Counted from the stretch's first letter, positions 27,311 to 38,003 are shown. The stretch is 64,000 bases of DNA from Marinicauda salina (GCF_003122085.1 NZ_QEXV01000006.1:1-64000); one strand, 5' to 3'. Numbers and translations: made by a program. Notes: generated by a model not told the origin, from the letters alone.

Positions 27311-27909
27311 TGGGGCGGTGGGTTCCAATACGTCATCTGATGACCCGTTCGGAAGCGCTGGTCGAGGTCAGCCTGCTGCGCAGCGCCGGGCTCGAGGCTT
27401 GGTCGCCGGAGCTGACCGGATTCGCCGCCTATCCGAATCTCGAGGTTGGCTCATTCCACCAGTACCGGCTTCTGGTCACTGAGCCTCATGTCGAGGCAGC
27501 GCGGGATTTTCTCGCTGCATCAGGTGCGGATGTCGTGGAGCCGCCATTTTCCTGCCAGCAGTGCGGTGGTCGAAGCCGCCGTCTGCGGCGCGTGTTGGCG
27601 ATCACGGCGGTCTTTCTCTTCCTGGACGGATTCTATTTGGTGCCGATCCTGCGACGCAAAAGGATCTGTACTGCCTGCCGCCGCCGGTTTCTCCCCGCCA
27701 AACCCGATGCGTTCACCGAAGAGGAGCTTGGGTACCGGCCGCCCGATGGGAAATTGAGCTTGGCCGCGATCCGCCGATACCTCGCACCGGGCGCCCTGGA
27801 GCCGCGGATCAAGGCGCTGCTGGGCTGGACGCGCTCGGTTGGTTATGAACCGAGAGACGAAATGCAAGCCTCAGGAGAGCACCCCGATGAGCCTTCACGG
27901 GACCTATGA
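27307..27909 (+). CDS. Putative zinc-ribbon membrane protein with DUF2007-like N-terminus
   Basis: The 200-residue protein starts with a region like DUF2007 (TRSEALVEVSLLRSAGLEAW ... HQYRLLVTEPHVEAARDFL). Next come CQQCGG, one hydrophobic segment (about 99-118, AITAVFLFLDGFYLVPIL) and CTACRRRF, so two CxxC pairs flank a membrane helix. The tail is soluble. Overlap with the upstream gene is ATGA; its last 23 bases overlap the HIT gene start. GC content is slightly below its neighbours. Function is unknown. Confidence 0.7.
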   Translation: MMGRWVPIRHLMTRSEALVEVSLLRSAGLEAWSPELTGFAAYPNLEVGSFHQYRLLVTEPHVEAARDFLAASGADVVEPPFSCQQCGGRSRRLRRVLAITAVFLFLDGFYLVPILRRKRICTACRRRFLPAKPDAFTEEELGYRPPDGKLSLAAIRRYLAPGALEPRIKALLGWTRSVGYEPRDEMQASGEHPDEPSRDL

Positions 27910-28321
27910 CGACGACAATATCTTCGCCAAGATCCTGCGCGGCGAGGCGCCGGCGGTGAAGGTCTACGAAGACGACCACGTGCTCGCCTTCATGGACGTC
28001 TTCCCGCAAACCGAGGGCCACACCCTGGTCCTGCCCAAGGAGAAGGCGCGCAACCTGCTGGAGCTGTCCGACGAGGCCGCGCGCGAGGCGATCACGCGGG
28101 TGAAGAAGGTCGCGAAGGCCGTCGAGGCCGCGCTGGAGCCCGACGGGGTGGTGGTCACCCAGTTCAACGGCGCGCCCGCCGGGCAGAGCGTGTTCCACAT
28201 CCACTTCCACATCATCCCGCGCTGGGAAGGCCGCGGCCTCGGCCGGCACGGCGGGTCCGGCGAGATGGCGGACACGGGCGAACTCGAAAAGCTCGCCGAG
28301 AAAATTCGCGCGAAGCTCTAG
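27887..28321 (+). CDS. HIT family nucleotide-binding protein
   Basis: A 144-residue histidine-triad protein that should hydrolyse adenosine phosphoramidate-type nucleotides. The triad HxHxH is in QSVFHIHFHIIPR near 100, and the N-terminal signature FAKILRGEAPAVKVYEDD is present. ATG 27887 is favoured because AGGAG lies 9 bases upstream and the family sequence starts there. The stop TAG shares the tetramer CTAG with the opposite-strand DUF2235 gene. Confidence 0.93.
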   Translation: MSLHGTYDDDNIFAKILRGEAPAVKVYEDDHVLAFMDVFPQTEGHTLVLPKEKARNLLELSDEAAREAITRVKKVAKAVEAALEPDGVVVTQFNGAPAGQSVFHIHFHIIPRWEGRGLGRHGGSGEMADTGELEKLAEKIRAKL

Positions 28322-29475
28322 CCCGCGGGCGGCGCGTCGAGTTCGGCGGCGACGCGCTTGAGCGTCGCGGGCCGGTAGACCTCGCGCTCGGGCAGCGTTT
28401 CGGGCGGCGAGCGCCAGCGGGTGACGGCCGGATCGGACACGGCGTCGAGCCGTTCGGGGCCGGAGCGCGGCCGGCGCGACACCCACCCCAGGAGGTCGAC
28501 GCCTTTCTTGCCGCTGATGTTTCTGAGCGGCGCGCAGGCGTCCGGGGCAAGCCCCGAGATGGCGTCGGGTTCGAAGCGCAGGCCGGCGGCCTCCGCGCCC
28601 GCTTTCACCCAGAGCAAAGCGCCGTCGGACAGGCCCGTGACGTCCCCGCCCCCGCCGACCGAGCCGTGATCGCCGGGGAACCATTGCTGCTGGTACGGCG
28701 CGGGCTCGACGTCGGCCTCGGCGTTGAGCCGGTCGAGCTTGTCGCGATCCCAGGGAGAAGCGTCGAAGATGCGCCGCGTCTCGTCGATCGCGAGCGCGTG
28801 CCGGGCGCTCTCGACCATCGCGCTGATGCGCGCGTCGTGGAAGCGATAGCGCCGGTTGAACAGCGCGGCGATGAAGAGATGGTTGGGAACCCCGAGCGCG
28901 CCGACCGTGTCCCAGAGCCCCATGTGGCGGATGGTGAGCGGCGTCGACCGTTCGGCGAGACCGGGGCGGTTCGCCCGCCGCCAGGCGAGATCGTGTTCGC
29001 TGACATGCATGTCCGGCGCGTGCTCGGCGCGGAAGGCGCAGGCCCGGTCGGCGTCGGGATGATCGTTCGGATCGCGGCTGCGATAGAGCCTGACGGCGTC
29101 CTTGATCCGGCGCGCGGAGCTTCGTCTGACGATCCCCGCATTGCGGATCAGTCCCGCCAGCGTGCGCGCGGTGAAGGCGCCGCGCGAGAAGCCGAAGATG
29201 TAGATCGCGTCGCCGGGGGCATGGTTGAACACGAGGAAGCGGTAGGCGGCCTCGACATTGGCCATCAGGCCGACGCCGAACGCCCCGCCGAGGAATTTCT
29301 CCGCCCGGCCCAGCACCGGCTGGCCGGTCCCCACGCCCTCGCCGTACCAGACGATCTGCGGCGCGCCTTCGGCGTCCGCGCCTGCGACGGCCTCGGCGAG
29401 CTTGACGACATTGGTCGGCTCGGGCGCGTCGAGCCCGTTCCAGGTTCCGTCGCAGAAGATGGCGATGCGCTTCAT
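28318..29475 (-). CDS. DUF2235 alpha/beta hydrolase
   Basis: The 385-residue protein opens with KRIAIFCDGTWNGLDAPEPTN, the diagnostic start of DUF2235. It has the nucleophile motif FGFSRGAFTARTLAG and GLWDTVGALGVP. DUF2235 proteins include type VI secretion phospholipase effectors, but here no secretion gene, PAAR or VgrG is near, so a housekeeping or uncharacterised role is more likely. It is divergent from the tetR gene across 120 bases, which hold the TetR operator, so TetR could also act on it. Start is ATG 29475. Confidence 0.88.
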   Translation of the reverse strand: MKRIAIFCDGTWNGLDAPEPTNVVKLAEAVAGADAEGAPQIVWYGEGVGTGQPVLGRAEKFLGGAFGVGLMANVEAAYRFLVFNHAPGDAIYIFGFSRGAFTARTLAGLIRNAGIVRRSSARRIKDAVRLYRSRDPNDHPDADRACAFRAEHAPDMHVSEHDLAWRRANRPGLAERSTPLTIRHMGLWDTVGALGVPNHLFIAALFNRRYRFHDARISAMVESARHALAIDETRRIFDASPWDRDKLDRLNAEADVEPAPYQQQWFPGDHGSVGGGGDVTGLSDGALLWVKAGAEAAGLRFEPDAISGLAPDACAPLRNISGKKGVDLLGWVSRRPRSGPERLDAVSDPAVTRWRSPPETLPEREVYRPATLKRVAAELDAPPAG

Positions 29476-29560
29476 GGACGACGCCTCCGCGGCGCACTCT
29501 ACCATGACTTGTATCAGGGAGCGGATAGCGGCGCGGCCGGAGAGCGCACGGCGCGCGCCC

Positions 29561-29589
29561 TTGCATTTTCGAACGATCGTTCGTAAATA
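29561..29589 (+). promoter_or_regulatory. tetR promoter with palindromic operator in the spacer
   Basis: A -35 TTGCAT (29561-29566) and -10 TAAATA (29584-29589) are exactly 17 bases apart. The spacer holds the perfect 14-bp palindrome cgaacgatcgttcg (29570-29583), a likely operator for the adjacent TetR protein. The predicted start point is about the A of the ATG at 29596, so the mRNA may be leaderless. Confidence 0.7.
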
Positions 29590-29595
29590 CGATTC

Positions 29596-30186
29596 ATGAG
29601 CAAATCCGAAGACACCCGCGCCCGCATCCTCGACACCGCCCTCGCCGAGACCGCGCGCACCGGCTATGCGGGGCTGTCCATCGGCCACCTCGCCGAAGCC
29701 GCCGACATGTCGAAGAGCGGGCTGTTCGCCCGCTTCGGCGGCCAGGACAAGCTCCAGGTCGCGATCATCGAGGCCGCCTCGGCGCGCTTCCGCGCCGACG
29801 TCATCGATCCCGCCCGCAAGGCCCATCGCGCCCGCGGCCGCCTGGAGGCTCTCGCCGCGCGCTGGATCGGCTGGCTGATGGATCCCAGGCGCGGCCGCCC
29901 CTGCCCACTGCTGCAGGCCGCTTTCGAAACGCCGGGCCTGACGGCGCCCGCCGCCGAGACCGCGCGCCAGGCGCGGCGCGACTGGACGGCCTATCTCGAG
30001 CGGCTGGCGGGGCTCGCGATCCGCGAGGGCGATTTCCGCCCCGACCTCAAGCCCGCCCGCTTCGCCTTCGCGTTCGAGGCCGCCGGCCTGGCGCTGCATT
30101 CCTACGCCGCGATCCAGGAACGCGACGACGCGATCGAACTCGCCGAGGCCGAGTTTGCCCGCCTGTTCCGGGCCGCCTCGGCATGA
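29596..30186 (+). CDS. TetR family transcriptional regulator
   Basis: The 196-residue protein has a TetR helix-turn-helix at about 8-50 (ARILDTALAETARTG ... IGHLAEAADMSKSGLFARFG) and a ligand-binding C-terminal domain like TetR_C_16 types. It very likely represses its own promoter through the palindrome just upstream. Its stop overlaps the ATG of an alpha/beta hydrolase, whose substrate or product may be the ligand. It is divergent from the DUF2235 gene. Confidence 0.92.
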   Translation: MSKSEDTRARILDTALAETARTGYAGLSIGHLAEAADMSKSGLFARFGGQDKLQVAIIEAASARFRADVIDPARKAHRARGRLEALAARWIGWLMDPRRGRPCPLLQAAFETPGLTAPAAETARQARRDWTAYLERLAGLAIREGDFRPDLKPARFAFAFEAAGLALHSYAAIQERDDAIELAEAEFARLFRAASA

Positions 30187-31010
30187 CGGTCGCCAAGCCG
30201 GCCATCTGGATGGCCAATCTCTCCGCGCTGATCAATCCGGCCGGCTACAAGCGCGTCGCCGGCAAGCGCTTCGTCACGCCGCGCAAGCGCAGCCAGACCG
30301 ATCGCGGGCGCGAGTTCGTCGACAGCCTCGAGGCGGGCTGGATCACCGGTCCGCTCGGCCGGCAGCGCGTCCATGCCGGCGGCGACGGGCCGCTGGTCTT
30401 GTTCCAGCACGGCTGGGAGGCCGACAGCGCCGATCTCTCCACCCTCGCCGAGGCAGTGATGAAGGCCGGCTTCGCGGTGGCGCTGATCGACGGCCCCGCC
30501 CACGGCGCCTCCGAAGGCGAACGCGCGACCATGGTCGATTTCGCCGCCGGGCTCGGCGCGGCGGCCGCCGAGCTGGGCCGGCCCCACGCCGTCGTCGCCC
30601 ACTCGATGGGCACGCCCGCGACCGTCGTCGCCATGCGCGATCACGGCCTCGCGCCGGCCGCCGTCGTCAGCCTCGGCGCGCCCAACGCGCTGCCCGACAA
30701 TGTCGCCTTCCAGGGCCGCGCCATGGGACTGTCGGGCCGCGCGATCCGGCTCCTGCTGGAGGCCATCGAGTTCCGCATGGGCCGGCCGGCGGAGGAATTT
30801 CGCGTCGAGCGCGACGCTCCCGCCTTCTCGGCCCGCGCGCTGATCGTCCACGGGACAAACGACCGCATCGCCCCGCCCGTCGCCGCCGAACGCATCGCCG
30901 CGGCCTGGCCCGGCGCCGAGCTCGCGCTGTTCGACGACCTCGGCCATCGCGGCGTGCTGAGGGATCAGGCGGTGCTGGAGAGGGTTGTGGGGTTTTTGAA
31001 AGACGGGTGA
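30183..31010 (+). CDS. Alpha/beta hydrolase, co-transcribed with tetR
   Basis: A 275-residue alpha/beta fold hydrolase. The nucleophile elbow is AHSMGT (Ser near 140), the strand-3 motif is LFQHGWEADSADL, and the acid and histidine lie in VHGTNDRIAPP and DDLGHRG. ATG 30183 overlaps the tetR stop as ATGA. Being the only gene coupled to the regulator, it is the likely controlled function. The substrate is unknown; small-ester or xenobiotic hydrolysis is possible. Confidence 0.87.
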   Translation: MTVAKPAIWMANLSALINPAGYKRVAGKRFVTPRKRSQTDRGREFVDSLEAGWITGPLGRQRVHAGGDGPLVLFQHGWEADSADLSTLAEAVMKAGFAVALIDGPAHGASEGERATMVDFAAGLGAAAAELGRPHAVVAHSMGTPATVVAMRDHGLAPAAVVSLGAPNALPDNVAFQGRAMGLSGRAIRLLLEAIEFRMGRPAEEFRVERDAPAFSARALIVHGTNDRIAPPVAAERIAAAWPGAELALFDDLGHRGVLRDQAVLERVVGFLKDG

Positions 31011-31080
31011 GCGTCCGACGGTGCGGTCGCGACGCGACCTCACCCCGCATCTTCAGTCGCGATACACCTCCTCACCTTCG

Positions 31081-31340
31081 CCTCTCCCCCTTGATAGGGG
31101 GAGAGGGATCGGCGCCCGGCGCGACGGTTCTGAATAAGGCTCGACCCCGACGCCCCTTCTCCCCTCCCGGAGGGGAGAAGCAAGATGAGGGGAGGAGACG
31201 CGACACCGGCAAGTTCGCGGCCCGACGGCGCAGGCAGGCGCCGACGACGAACGATTCTGGATGGCCGGAACGAGTCCGGCCATGACACGCCGGGATGAAG
31301 GGATTCATCGTCATCGCCGGGCTTGTCCCGGCGATCCAGA
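31081..31340. repeat. Cluster of palindromic intergenic repeats
   Basis: This part of the 566-base gap between the hydrolase and clpA holds several hairpins: cctctccccc/gggggagagg (31081-31106), cttctcccctcc-type arms (31156-31180), and the two-part VMAGLVPAIQ-type repeat (31256-31340), with its two stem-loops in the reverse order of the copy at 1837. From 31341 to 31518 I see a further small hairpin (ccctcgcctccgcgaggg, near 31447) and no gene. Confidence 0.75.
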
Positions 31341-31518
31341 GGAACCGGGCCTGCGTCCCAAGAGCGCAGCCGACGCAATCCGGAACCCAAAAGGAGAACG
31401 CGCCCACTCCCGGGCAACGCGTCTCCCCATCCTGGCCCCTTGGGTCCCTCGCCTCCGCGAGGGCGAGCAAGTCCAAGGGCCGAACCAATGAGAGTGTCGA
31501 GGCGGGTCTGCCTGCCAG

Positions 31519-31549
31519 AAAAAAGCCCGCCGGCGCGAACCGGCGGGCT
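31519..31549 (-). terminator. Intrinsic terminator of clpA
   Basis: On the minus strand a 10-bp stem agcccgccgg/ccggcgggct with a 6-base loop is followed by six T residues. It begins 28 bases after the clpA stop and should end the clpS-clpA transcript. Confidence 0.9.
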
Positions 31550-31576
31550 AATTCGCTCTGTCGGACGCGACAGCGC

Positions 31577-33907
<2,331 letters not shown>

Positions 33908-33910
33908 GAC

Positions 33911-34237
33911 CTAATCCTTTTCCATCGTGCACTGCAGAGGATGCTGCGCCCGGCGCGCCGCGTCCATCACCTGGACCACCTTGGTCTCGGCGACCTCGTA
34001 GGTGAACACCCCGCACACGCCCACGCCGTGTTGATGGACATGAAGCATGATGCGCGTGGCGTCCTCCTGGCCCTTGTTGAAGATCGCCATCAGGATCTCG
34101 ATGACGAACTCCATCGGGGTGTAGTCGTCGTTGAGGAGCAGCACCTTGTACATGGACGGGCGCTTCGTCTTGGCGCGCGGCTTGAGCGCCACGCCCGTGC
34201 GCCGTCCGGGATCAGCGGGACTTCTCCGTTCCGTCAT
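33911..34237 (-). CDS. clpS: ATP-dependent Clp protease adaptor ClpS
   Basis: ClpS hands N-end rule substrates to ClpA. The 108-residue protein has the core [21 protein letters not shown], with the acidic residues that hold the N-degron amine, and [23 protein letters not shown] basic N-terminal tail ([10 protein letters not shown]) precedes the core, as needed to inhibit and redirect ClpA. The start ATG 34237 is chosen by family length. It is the first gene of clpS-clpA. Confidence 0.96.
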   Translation of the reverse strand: MTERRSPADPGRRTGVALKPRAKTKRPSMYKVLLLNDDYTPMEFVIEILMAIFNKGQEDATRIMLHVHQHGVGVCGVFTYEVAETKVVQVMDAARRAQHPLQCTMEKD

Positions 34238-34346
34238 GACCGAGTCGCATGCACCCTCACGCGTCCGGGACTCAACCCCGGCCCTGTAGATTAAATAGGA
34301 ATGGTTAAGCGAGTGGGAAGCCCCCGGATGCGGCCGTCCACAGCGC

Positions 34347-34379
34347 AAAAAAAATGGCCCGGCGAAAATCGCCGGGCCA
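34347..34379 (-). terminator. Intrinsic terminator of the phasin gene
   Basis: On the minus strand a 10-bp stem tggcccggcg/cgccgggcca with loop attttt-like A/T residues is followed by eight T residues. It lies about 60 bases after the phasin stop and upstream of clpS on the same strand, insulating the two units. Confidence 0.92.
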
Positions 34380-34437
34380 GTTCTGGGAGGAATACCGTCC
34401 GCCGCGGGAGGCGCGGCGCGACGTCATCGCAGCGCGA

Positions 34438-35157
34438 TTAGCGCTGGGATTGCATGACCTCGACGGCCGCGGCCATCCGGTCATTGAGCGGCTTGAAGCT
34501 GTCCTTGAACAGGCCGGACATCAGCTCCGAATTCCGGTTGATCTGCGCCAGGTAGGCGTCGAGCGCTGACTTGGTGAAATCGGACTGGATCTCGATCATG
34601 TCCTGGACGGACTTGGCCGAGGCCAGCGACTTGGCGGCGGTCACGCCGTCCTCCATCGACTTCTTGGCGTACTCGAGCGTGTTCGAGTTGATCTCCTCGA
34701 TCGACTTCGACGCGACGGTCGCCGAAGCGATGACGGCGTCGACCGTCTCCTTCTGGAAGGCGCTGGCGTCGTTGAGCGCGGTCATCGTGCGCTCGAAGCC
34801 GTCCTGAACGGCCTTGTTGGAGGCCGCGGTCACGGTCTCGATGGTTTCCTTGGCGGCGTCTTTCTTGGCGGTGCTCATCTGGGAGGCTCCTGAGTATCTG
34901 CGGGGTTCGGAAGGCTTGCGGGCCTTCGACTTGGTTTTCGACCGGGCCTGCGGCTTCGAGGCCGGCTTCGACTTCGGCGCCGATTTCGCCTTGGCCGGGC
35001 TCTCGGGCTTGGCCGCCGGTTTCGGATCGTCGACCTTCGCCGGCGCCGCTTCCGGCTTGGCGGCCGGAGCCGCCTCGGCTTTCGCGGCGGGCTGCGCCGG
35101 CGTTTCGGCGGCGGCTTCCGGCTTGGGAGTCTTGGCGTTCTCGGACTGGTCCGTCAT
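34438..35157 (-). CDS. Phasin family protein with Lys/Ala/Pro-rich N-terminal extension
   Basis: The C-terminal 146 residues form a phasin domain (KETIETVTAASNKAVQDGFE ... SLASAKSVQDMIEIQSDF), which coats polyhydroxyalkanoate granules. The first 90 or so residues are a disordered Lys/Ala/Pro-rich segment like histone-H1-type tails. Two starts are possible: ATG 35157 (239 residues) and ATG 34878 (146 residues, MSTAKKDAAK), the latter preceded by a strong AGGAG eight bases upstream. Both may be used. A consensus promoter lies just upstream and a strong terminator downstream, so it is a single-gene unit. Confidence 0.85.
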   Translation of the reverse strand: MTDQSENAKTPKPEAAAETPAQPAAKAEAAPAAKPEAAPAKVDDPKPAAKPESPAKAKSAPKSKPASKPQARSKTKSKARKPSEPRRYSGASQMSTAKKDAAKETIETVTAASNKAVQDGFERTMTALNDASAFQKETVDAVIASATVASKSIEEINSNTLEYAKKSMEDGVTAAKSLASAKSVQDMIEIQSDFTKSALDAYLAQINRNSELMSGLFKDSFKPLNDRMAAAVEVMQSQR

Positions 35158-35187
35158 GGCTCGACTCGCTTCTTCGCAACTGCAGCA

Positions 35188-35216
35188 AATATCTCTATTC
35201 AAGCCCCGGATGTCAA
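35188..35216 (-). promoter_or_regulatory. Promoter of the phasin gene
   Basis: On the minus strand, -35 TTGACA (35216-35211) and -10 GATATT (35193-35188) are 17 bases apart. TGC-rich motifs lie on both sides (ctgcagcaa-type near 35178 and ttgcgctgcacaa near 35223), the kind of sequence bound by the PHA-responsive repressor PhaR in other alphaproteobacteria; that link is inference. Confidence 0.7.
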
Positions 35217-35296
35217 GAAATTTGTTGCGCTGCACAAAACCCGGAAATCCCGGTGAGTTAACGCTGTCGCAACCGCTCGCGCGGATGCTGGCGGCC

Positions 35297-36526
35297 ATGG
35301 TGCGCGCCCTGTTCATCCTGCTGGCGATCGTGATCGCGACGTCCCCGGCCCGGGCCGCCGATCGCTATGCCGCGTTCGTCGCGGACATGGAAACCGGCGA
35401 GGTCCTCCACGCCCGCCAGGCCGACGCCGCCCGATATCCCGCCTCGCTCACCAAGATGATGACGCTCTATATGCTGTTCGAGGCGATCGAGGCCGGCGAA
35501 GTCGCGCTGGACGACGAGATCACCGCCTCGGCCGAAGCCGCCTCGCGGCCGGCGTCGAAGCTCGGGCTCGATGCGGGCGATACGATCGGCGTCGAGGAGG
35601 CGATCCGGGCGCTGATCATCGAGAGCGCGAACGACGTCGCCGTGGCCGTGGCCGAGCATCTCGCCGACAACGAAACCGCCTTCGCCGCGCAGATGACCGC
35701 GCGCGCCCGGACGCTGGGGCTGGAGGCGACGACATTCCGCAACGCCTCGGGCCTGCCCGACCGCGGCCAGCGCACGACGGCGCGCGACATGGCGCGCCTG
35801 GCCTATGCGCTCAGGCGCGATTTCCCCGAGCGCTTCCACTACTTTTCCGAAACGCGCTTCCGCTGGGACGGCGTCACCCATCGCAGCCACAACACGCTGG
35901 TCGGCCGCGTCGACGGCGTGACCGGGCTCAAGACCGGCTATATCCGCGCGTCGGGCTTCAACATCGCCGTGACCGCCGAACGCGCCGATCAGAGCCTGAT
36001 CGCCGTGGTCATGGGCGGGCGGACCGCGGCGGTGCGCGACGCCCATGCGACCGAACTCGTCGAGGCCGCCTTCACGTCGCTGGAGGCGCGCCGGGACGGC
36101 CTGGTCCTGGCCGCGCGGCAGGCGCCCCGGCTCAACCCGATCCGCGAGCAGGAAATCCTCACCGCCGAACTTTCCGATGTCGACGCGCCGCGCGCCATGG
36201 GCTCGGCCGCCGGCGCGCCAGCGGTCTCCGTCGTCGTCGACGACGCCGAGCCGACGCTCGACCTCGCCCCCCTCTGGTCCGTGCAGGTGGGCGCCTTCGG
36301 CTCACGCAGCGCCGCCGAGGAGCGTCTGAACGCCGTTGCGCGCATGCCGCTCGCCGATCTCGCCCCGCTCAACGCCGCCGAACCGGTGGCCGAGCCCGTC
36401 GCCCGCGGCGGACGCACGCTCTGGCGCGCCCGCTTCTCCGGCGTCGGACCGGATGCGGCCCGTCGCATCTGCGCGCGGCTGGCCAGCGTCGGCGAGTCCT
36501 GCTTCGCCGTCAGCCCGCACGCCTGA
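35297..36526 (+). CDS. D-alanyl-D-alanine carboxypeptidase (PBP5/6 type) with SPOR domain
   Basis: A secreted penicillin-binding protein that trims the terminal D-Ala of peptidoglycan stem peptides. The 409-residue product has a signal peptide cut after SPARA (near 21), then the serine motif SLTK (Ser50, Lys53), SAN near 111 and KTG near 215. The C-terminal part (about 330-409, PLWSVQVGAFGSRSAAEERL...) is a SPOR domain that binds denuded glycan at the division site. ATG 35297 is used; ATG 35285 is possible. It is divergent from the phasin gene. Confidence 0.92.
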   Translation: MVRALFILLAIVIATSPARAADRYAAFVADMETGEVLHARQADAARYPASLTKMMTLYMLFEAIEAGEVALDDEITASAEAASRPASKLGLDAGDTIGVEEAIRALIIESANDVAVAVAEHLADNETAFAAQMTARARTLGLEATTFRNASGLPDRGQRTTARDMARLAYALRRDFPERFHYFSETRFRWDGVTHRSHNTLVGRVDGVTGLKTGYIRASGFNIAVTAERADQSLIAVVMGGRTAAVRDAHATELVEAAFTSLEARRDGLVLAARQAPRLNPIREQEILTAELSDVDAPRAMGSAAGAPAVSVVVDDAEPTLDLAPLWSVQVGAFGSRSAAEERLNAVARMPLADLAPLNAAEPVAEPVARGGRTLWRARFSGVGPDAARRICARLASVGESCFAVSPHA

Positions 36527-36535
36527 TCCGGCGCG

Positions 36536-37006
36536 CTACTTCGCTTTCGTGAGCACGTCGTAGGCTTCGCGCACCCGCGCGGCGAGCGCGTCCGTGCCGC
36601 CCGCATCGGGATGAACCTGCTTCATCAATGTGCGGTAAGCCGCGCGGATCTCGTCCTCGCCGGCGTCGGGCCCGACGCCGAGCACCTCGCGGGCCTCGCG
36701 CACGCTCATGCCCCCGCGGGACGATTGCGTGCGCGTTCGCTCCCCTCCGCCTTCAGCGCCGTCGTCACCCCCGCGCCGCCGCCCGCCCCGCAGCGCCACG
36801 CCGAGCAGACCCAGCGCGGCGGCGATCATCGGCGCGCCGAGAACGGCGAGGCCGCGAACGGTCAGCAGCACGCCGAGCAGCACGCCCCCGACGCCGAGCG
36901 CCCAGCGAGCGGACTGCGCGGCGTTGCGGCGCTCCATGCGCGAGAACGCCCAGCCCACCGCCAGCATGGCGGCGAGTGCGGCGAGAAGCGGCAGGATCAG
37001 GCTCAT
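36536..37006 (-). CDS. J-domain membrane protein
   Basis: The 156-residue protein has two hydrophobic segments (about 3-22 and 36-70), a Gly/Arg-rich linker, and a C-terminal J domain (about 100-156) with the HPD motif in MKQVHPDAGGTDAL. It resembles Tim14/DnaJ-like membrane co-chaperones of alphaproteobacteria and would stimulate DnaK at the membrane. It follows mipZ after 15 bases and ends 9 bases from the carboxypeptidase stop. Confidence 0.85.
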   Translation of the reverse strand: MSLILPLLAALAAMLAVGWAFSRMERRNAAQSARWALGVGGVLLGVLLTVRGLAVLGAPMIAAALGLLGVALRGGRRRGGDDGAEGGGERTRTQSSRGGMSVREAREVLGVGPDAGEDEIRAAYRTLMKQVHPDAGGTDALAARVREAYDVLTKAK

Positions 37007-37021
37007 GGCGTCCCGACGGGA

Positions 37022-37906
37022 TCAGAAGGGGAAGGACGCCCCCTCCAGCCCGGGGAGTTTCAGCACGATCAGCAGATCGCGCAACTCCTGGCGCGCGGCG
37101 ACATGGCTCATCGTGAACTGGACGCGCGATCCGGTCTCGGTGAGGTCGAGCAGGGTCAGGCCCGCCGGAAACAGCTCGCGATAGATGACGCGCTCGGAGA
37201 AGCCCGGCGACAGCCGGAAGCCGACGCGCTCGGACAGCTTGCGCAGCCCCTCGCCCACGCGGCGCTTGTTGCGCGCGTCGAGCGTCGAGATCCGGTTGCG
37301 CATGACGACCCAGTCGATCGAGGTCCGCTCGCGCGCGGCCTTCTGCTTGCGGCAGTTCCAGACCAGCTCCGAGTAGAGGCTCGGCCGGCCGACATCGAAG
37401 GTCTCGGGATCGACCTCGGCGAGCAGGGCGAAGTCGATGAAGCTGTCATTGACCGGCGTGATGATGGTGTCGGCCGAGGCGTGCGCCAGCCGCGAGAGAT
37501 GCGTGTCGCCGCCGGGCGCGTCGACGATGATGAAGTCGCACTCCGGCTTGAGCGCGTCGAGACAGTCCGCCCAGGCTTCGAGCTCCTCCATCTCGGCGGC
37601 GTCGAGATCGCGCGCCTGGCTCGGCGTGAGTTCGTGAACCAGGGGATAGGGCAGCTCGACGCCGCGGCTCGCCGTCCACTGCCGGCGGTTCTCGAGATAG
37701 CGCGTCAGCGTCGCCTGGCGCAGGTCGAGATCCACGAGGCCGACGCGCTTGTCCATGCGCATCAGCGCGATCGCGAGATGGATGGCGACGGTGGACTTGC
37801 CCGCCCCGCCCTTCTCGTTGCCCACGACGATGAGATGGGCGTTGCGCGCGGGCGTCTCGGCGACGGGCGCGGATCGCGGAATTTCGATATCGGCCGATTG
37901 CGTCAT
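37022..37906 (-). CDS. mipZ: Division-site selection ATPase MipZ
   Basis: MipZ is a ParA/MinD-type ATPase that binds ParB at the poles and blocks FtsZ assembly there, placing the division plane at mid-cell. The 294-residue protein has the deviant Walker A GNEKGGAGKST (Lys32 and Lys37), the switch motif DLDLRQATLTRY and IIVDAPGGDTHLSRLAH. The family sequence includes NRRQWTASRGVELPYP. ATG 37906 is used; a GTG one codon earlier is possible. It is transcribed with the J-domain gene. Confidence 0.95.
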   Translation of the reverse strand: MTQSADIEIPRSAPVAETPARNAHLIVVGNEKGGAGKSTVAIHLAIALMRMDKRVGLVDLDLRQATLTRYLENRRQWTASRGVELPYPLVHELTPSQARDLDAAEMEELEAWADCLDALKPECDFIIVDAPGGDTHLSRLAHASADTIITPVNDSFIDFALLAEVDPETFDVGRPSLYSELVWNCRKQKAARERTSIDWVVMRNRISTLDARNKRRVGEGLRKLSERVGFRLSPGFSERVIYRELFPAGLTLLDLTETGSRVQFTMSHVAARQELRDLLIVLKLPGLEGASFPF

Positions 37907-38003
37907 CACTCACTCATCCGCCGGGCGGAACGCGCCCGGTTGCGGTCGGAAATAAGGATCGGACGCGCGCGAATCCCCCCGGCGCCCGCGACCTAGATGA
38001 GGC

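Noticed and set aside
28318-29475. DUF2235 as a type VI secretion effector with immunity gene
   Set aside because: No VgrG, PAAR, Hcp or immunity-like gene is adjacent; the neighbours are HIT and tetR.
34291-34308. Two TTAA boxes upstream of clpS, tested as a CtrA site
   Set aside because: The spacing is 10 bases, not the 7 of the CtrA consensus.
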